Origin: Lyngbya sp. PCC 8106
GTDB lineage: Bacteria; Cyanobacteriota; Cyanobacteriia; Cyanobacteriales; Microcoleaceae
Reading direction: 5' to 3'
Assembly: GCF_000169095.1 (NCBI RefSeq)
Contig: NZ_AAVU01000028.1
Location: 25,884-89,883 of the forward strand
Length of the DNA stretch: 64,000 bases
A program made the translations under genes and the position numbers. Shown here piece by piece: positions 61,204 through 64,000 of the stretch; the stretch's first letter is position 1; every line of letters starts with the position of its first letter. The notes beneath the pieces were generated by a model. It did no database searches. It was not told the origin of the DNA and worked only from the letters and a program-made list of their open reading frames with translations.

Positions 61204-62583
61204 ATGTCGATAAAAATTGATCAGTTAATAGCTGCCATAAGTGAAACCGAGTCAAATGGGGTCTTAAAAAAGCTTGATCCAGAAATTTTGTCTGGCTTGT
61301 CAGGAGATAAAATTATTGGTACTCTACAAAGATTATGTTGTTTATTTGCAGCAGAGAAAGATACTTGCTATTTAGAAATTGGGGTTTTTCAAGGGTTAAC
61401 ACTTCTATCAACTGCATTGAGCTGTCCTGACATAAAGTGCTATGGCATTGATAATTTTGCCCAATTCGACCCCAAAAAAGAAAACTATTCAATTATCAAA
61501 GAACGTCAAAATAAACTGTCTATTAAAAATATCGAATTAATCAACGAAGATTACGAAGATGCCTTGGAAAAACTACCTAAATATATAGGAAAAAGTAAAG
61601 TCGGAGTTTATTTTGTTGATGGGCCTCATGATTATCGTAGTCAGTTAATGTGTCTAGAGCTGATCCTACCTTATTTACATGAGAATGCAGTCATTGTAGT
61701 AGATGATTGCAATTATCAGCACGTTAGACAAGCTAATCGAGATTTTTTAGTAACTCATCCTGAGTATAAGTTATTGTTTGATGCTTATACACGATGCCAT
61801 CCAAATCATATGTCTTCAGAAGAAAATTATAGTGTAAGAAAAGGATGGTGGAATGGTATTAATGTGTTAGTTAGAGATATAAAAAATGATTTAAAATTTA
61901 TGCTGCCACCGACAGAACGAAGTCGAGATATTTTTGAGAATGAACACAAAATACATCCTCACTTCTTAGCAAAACTAGCCCCAGAATTACTTAATATAAC
62001 TTATATGATGTATGATTGCCACCTTAAAGGAATCGACATTCAAGCCGACAATAGAATAAAAGAATTTTTTAAAAAAATGGATAGCTTATCTAATAGTTAT
62101 TCAATTTTAGGATATAAATTATACAAACAAATGAATACATTCAGTCAAAACTTATTAACACGATTTAATAGAGATGAAGAAAGACAAATGTATCACCAAA
62201 AATATATTAGTTATTTTCAGGAAGGTATAAAATATTTTAAAGAAGGTAGGCTTAAAGAAGCTGAAATAGCCTACCGTAAAGTAACTCAATTTAATCAAAA
62301 TTCAGCATTGCCTTACTACAATTTGGCAGAAATCTTAACAAAAAAAGGTAAGATAGATGAAGCAATAGCAGCTTACCGAAAAGCTATTGAATTAAAACCA
62401 AGAACAGCTTCATTTAACTATAAACTAGCAGACGCTTTAGTTCAAAAAGGAAGTCTAGAAGAAGCTATCAAACATTATCAAAAAGCTTCAGAACTCAATC
62501 CCGAGTTTCCTCTGTTTCAGCGCAAGTTAGCAGAAATTATCAAGTTGCATCAGGAAGTTTCAGAACGTCCAACATCAAAATGA
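61204..62583 (+). CDS. SAM methyltransferase with C-terminal TPRs
   Basis: A 459-residue protein. Residues 45-190 form a Methyltransf_24/CmcI-like domain (CYLEIGVFQGLTLLSTALSC, CYGIDNFAQFDPKK, VGVYFVDGPHDYRSQLMCLE, AVIVVDDCNYQHVRQANRDF). Residues 335-455 have three TPRs (GIKYFKEGRLKEAEIAYRKV, AIAAYRKAIELKPRTASFNY, AIKHYQKASELNPEFPLFQR). The same pairing of glycan methyltransferase and TPR occurs in the genes at 48680-55026. The substrate is probably a surface sugar. It is divergent from the glycosyltransferase gene and 7 bases from the Uma2 gene. Confidence 0.82.
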   Translation: MSIKIDQLIAAISETESNGVLKKLDPEILSGLSGDKIIGTLQRLCCLFAAEKDTCYLEIGVFQGLTLLSTALSCPDIKCYGIDNFAQFDPKKENYSIIKERQNKLSIKNIELINEDYEDALEKLPKYIGKSKVGVYFVDGPHDYRSQLMCLELILPYLHENAVIVVDDCNYQHVRQANRDFLVTHPEYKLLFDAYTRCHPNHMSSEENYSVRKGWWNGINVLVRDIKNDLKFMLPPTERSRDIFENEHKIHPHFLAKLAPELLNITYMMYDCHLKGIDIQADNRIKEFFKKMDSLSNSYSILGYKLYKQMNTFSQNLLTRFNRDEERQMYHQKYISYFQEGIKYFKEGRLKEAEIAYRKVTQFNQNSALPYYNLAEILTKKGKIDEAIAAYRKAIELKPRTASFNYKLADALVQKGSLEEAIKHYQKASELNPEFPLFQRKLAEIIKLHQEVSERPTSK

Positions 62584-62589
62584 CCCCAA

Positions 62590-63159
62590 ATGGTTAGTTT
62601 TACTCAAGTTCAACCCCAAATCACCCTGGAAGAATTTTTAGAGCTTCCCGAAACCGAACCCGCCAGCGAATACATTGATGGAAAAATAGAGCAAAAGCCA
62701 ATACCTCAAGGAGAACATAGTACCCTACAAATCCGTTTAGGAACAGTTATTAATCAGGTTGTTTTACCCAAAAAGTTAGCTCATGCTTTTCCCGAGTTAC
62801 GGTGTACTTTTGGAGGACGTTCTGTTGTACCAGACATCAGCATTTTCACTTGGGATCGCATTCCCAAAACCGAACAGGGAAAAATTGCCAATCGTTTTGA
62901 AGTTCATCCAGATTGGGTAATAGAAATATTATCTCCCGAACAGTCTGCCAATCAAGTCATCCGGAAAATCATTTTTTGTATTAATCAAGGCACCCAACTC
63001 GGATGGTTAATCGATCCGACAGATGAGTCAGTCATGATATTTCAACCCAATTTATTTCCAGACATTAAATTAGGCGAAGAAATTTTACCCCCCTTAGAGA
63101 CACTTCAAGACTTACAATTGTCAGCAAAAGAAATGTTTAGTTGGTTGCGTTTTGAGTAA
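62590..63159 (+). CDS. Uma2 family endonuclease
   Basis: A 189-residue Uma2 protein: ITLEEFLELPETEPASEYID, GEHSTLQIRLGTVINQVV, VVPDISIFTWDRIP, DWVIEILSPEQSANQVIRKI and GTQLGWLIDPTDESVMIFQP. This is the most canonical of the three copies, with an intact core. It starts 7 bases after the TPR-methyltransferase gene and is likely co-transcribed with it. Confidence 0.88.
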   Translation: MVSFTQVQPQITLEEFLELPETEPASEYIDGKIEQKPIPQGEHSTLQIRLGTVINQVVLPKKLAHAFPELRCTFGGRSVVPDISIFTWDRIPKTEQGKIANRFEVHPDWVIEILSPEQSANQVIRKIIFCINQGTQLGWLIDPTDESVMIFQPNLFPDIKLGEEILPPLETLQDLQLSAKEMFSWLRFE

Positions 63160-63280
63160 ATTTTTCCCCACGTTAAAACCGAATATTATTATCTCTCAAA
63201 CTGCGATCGCGAAACGTCTCCGAACTCCAATCCCCGCCAAAACTTGACAAAAATGAGTATTTGTGTTATGTAACAGCCCC

Positions 63281-63988
63281 CTAACTCAAATTCGATTCAT
63301 ACAACAAAGGAACATCCCGCCTCACCCGGTTCAACTCAAAACCACCGATATCAGTTCCCATCAACCGAGAGTCGAAAAACTCCATTAATTGTTCATAATT
63401 CCTGACCAGAACTTGAGGCTTATACTTACATCTTTTAAACTGCACCTTCAACTTTTGGCTAACAGACTTACCATATTCTTCAGCTTCCGGGGAAAACTCC
63501 TTACCAATTATATAAAGCAAAGGATATTTACCATTCTTAGTGCGTTGCTTGTATCCCTCCACATATTGTCTATCCAAAATCTCATTAATAATCTCAACAG
63601 TTACCGTCCCTTTTTTCAACTCCATCAAAATATGTTGGGGGCTTTGGGTTCTAACAACCAGGTCAATAAAACGCTGCTGACCCAGACAATTTACCTCAAA
63701 CTCCACATAAAAACGCCAGGGTAAATATTCACAAGCCTTAGCCAGATAGAAAGTCAAATCCTTTTGATAATCCTTCTCAAAGCGAGGTCTTCTACCTAAA
63801 ACCCGGCGACTGGTTTCATCAAAAGGGTACCCCGAGTTCTTCGACTTGCCTTCTGGCGTACTCGTCTTGTTCCTTGCGTCTTTTAACCCAGGCTTGATAG
63901 CTGCTGTAGGTTTTCCTGAACCACTCGTCTGTTTGTCTTTCTCTGTAGTAATAAGATTTTGAGTATTTTGGGTCTTCTGGATAGTCAT
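63281..63988 (-). CDS. PD-(D/E)XK-like nuclease-fold protein
   Basis: About 235 residues from the ATG at 63988; an in-frame TTG at 63997 or a start outside the window cannot be excluded. The first 75 residues are basic and low-complexity. The rest has FYVEFEVNCLGQQRFIDLVV and HILMELKKGTVTVEIINEIL, giving the D-x(n)-E-x-K core of the PD-(D/E)XK nuclease fold, followed by YVEGYKQRT and LLYIIGKEFSPEAEE. It resembles NucS-like or DUF-type nuclease domains. The role (repair, restriction or host defence) is not known. Confidence 0.65.
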   Translation of the reverse strand: MTIQKTQNTQNLITTEKDKQTSGSGKPTAAIKPGLKDARNKTSTPEGKSKNSGYPFDETSRRVLGRRPRFEKDYQKDLTFYLAKACEYLPWRFYVEFEVNCLGQQRFIDLVVRTQSPQHILMELKKGTVTVEIINEILDRQYVEGYKQRTKNGKYPLLYIIGKEFSPEAEEYGKSVSQKLKVQFKRCKYKPQVLVRNYEQLMEFFDSRLMGTDIGGFELNRVRRDVPLLYESNLS

Positions 63989-64000
63989 CGTACTCAAAAA

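Noticed and set aside
1..64000. CRISPR array, tRNA or rRNA genes, prophage structural genes
   Set aside because: I looked for regularly spaced repeats, tRNA T-loop-like GTTCGAATC sequences in cloverleaf context and phage proteins, and found none that I could support.

Overview
The window is a piece of a filamentous, non-heterocystous-type cyanobacterial chromosome (Oscillatoriales/Microcoleaceae-like: Planktothrix, Lyngbya, Limnoraphis, Kamptonema relatives). The evidence is a Psb28 paralogue, a CBS-CP12 fusion, a CpcT/CpeT-type lyase homologue, a PedR-like regulator, many cyanobacteria-restricted DUF families (DUF760, DUF2358, DUF4359, DUF29), several Uma2 nucleases, HIP1 octamers (GCGATCGC) scattered through genes, and AT-rich intergenic DNA with short repeats. 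The genus is inference. I found no rRNA, tRNA or CRISPR array.

Layout. 1-18.5 kb is ordinary chromosome: rhodanese (cut by the left edge), DUF genes, CBS-CP12, a secreted CpcT-like protein, an M48 protease, a thioredoxin-like protein, a phosphoesterase, a response regulator, a GST, hisG, an ABC exporter, an alcohol dehydrogenase-like protein, a histidine kinase and small secreted proteins. 18.6-19.7 kb is a dead tnpB carrying a hairpin insert. 20-24.3 kb holds an alpha/beta hydrolase, an AllA-like gene with a Psb28 paralogue, and a STAND NTPase. 24.7-30 kb is accessory: an RTX/PPC secreted protein, a run of small exported proteins (some broken), and toxin-antitoxin pieces. 30-33.8 kb carries a solitary cytosine methyltransferase and miaB with a lipoprotein gene.

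33.8-39.3 kb is the most striking region, a three-level nest of mobile DNA. A tnpB on the minus strand is split into two halves that still fit in frame (38430-39296 and 33855-34205). Between them lies a 4.2-kb IS605-type element with tnpA (minus) and tnpB (plus). That inner tnpB is itself interrupted by a 2,422-bp group II intron (34768-37189) encoding a reverse transcriptase/maturase with an HNH domain. Removing the intron restores a continuous 420-codon tnpB.

39.5-45.5 kb has hisS, a PedR-like regulator, fructokinase, gluconokinase, an EEP-family lipoprotein and a CYTH protein, together with two inverted copies of a 107-bp MITE-like element and a second inserted element flanked by 15-bp direct repeats. 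46-63.2 kb is a cell-surface glycan region: glycosyltransferases, a very large TPR/DUF115-like protein, FkbM and other methyltransferases, and a minus-strand operon of glycosyltransferase, cyclase-family hydrolase, acylneuraminate-type cytidylyltransferase and hydroxyacid dehydrogenase, followed by Uma2 and SDR genes. That operon may make and activate an unusual acidic sugar. A PD-(D/E)XK-like protein ends the window.
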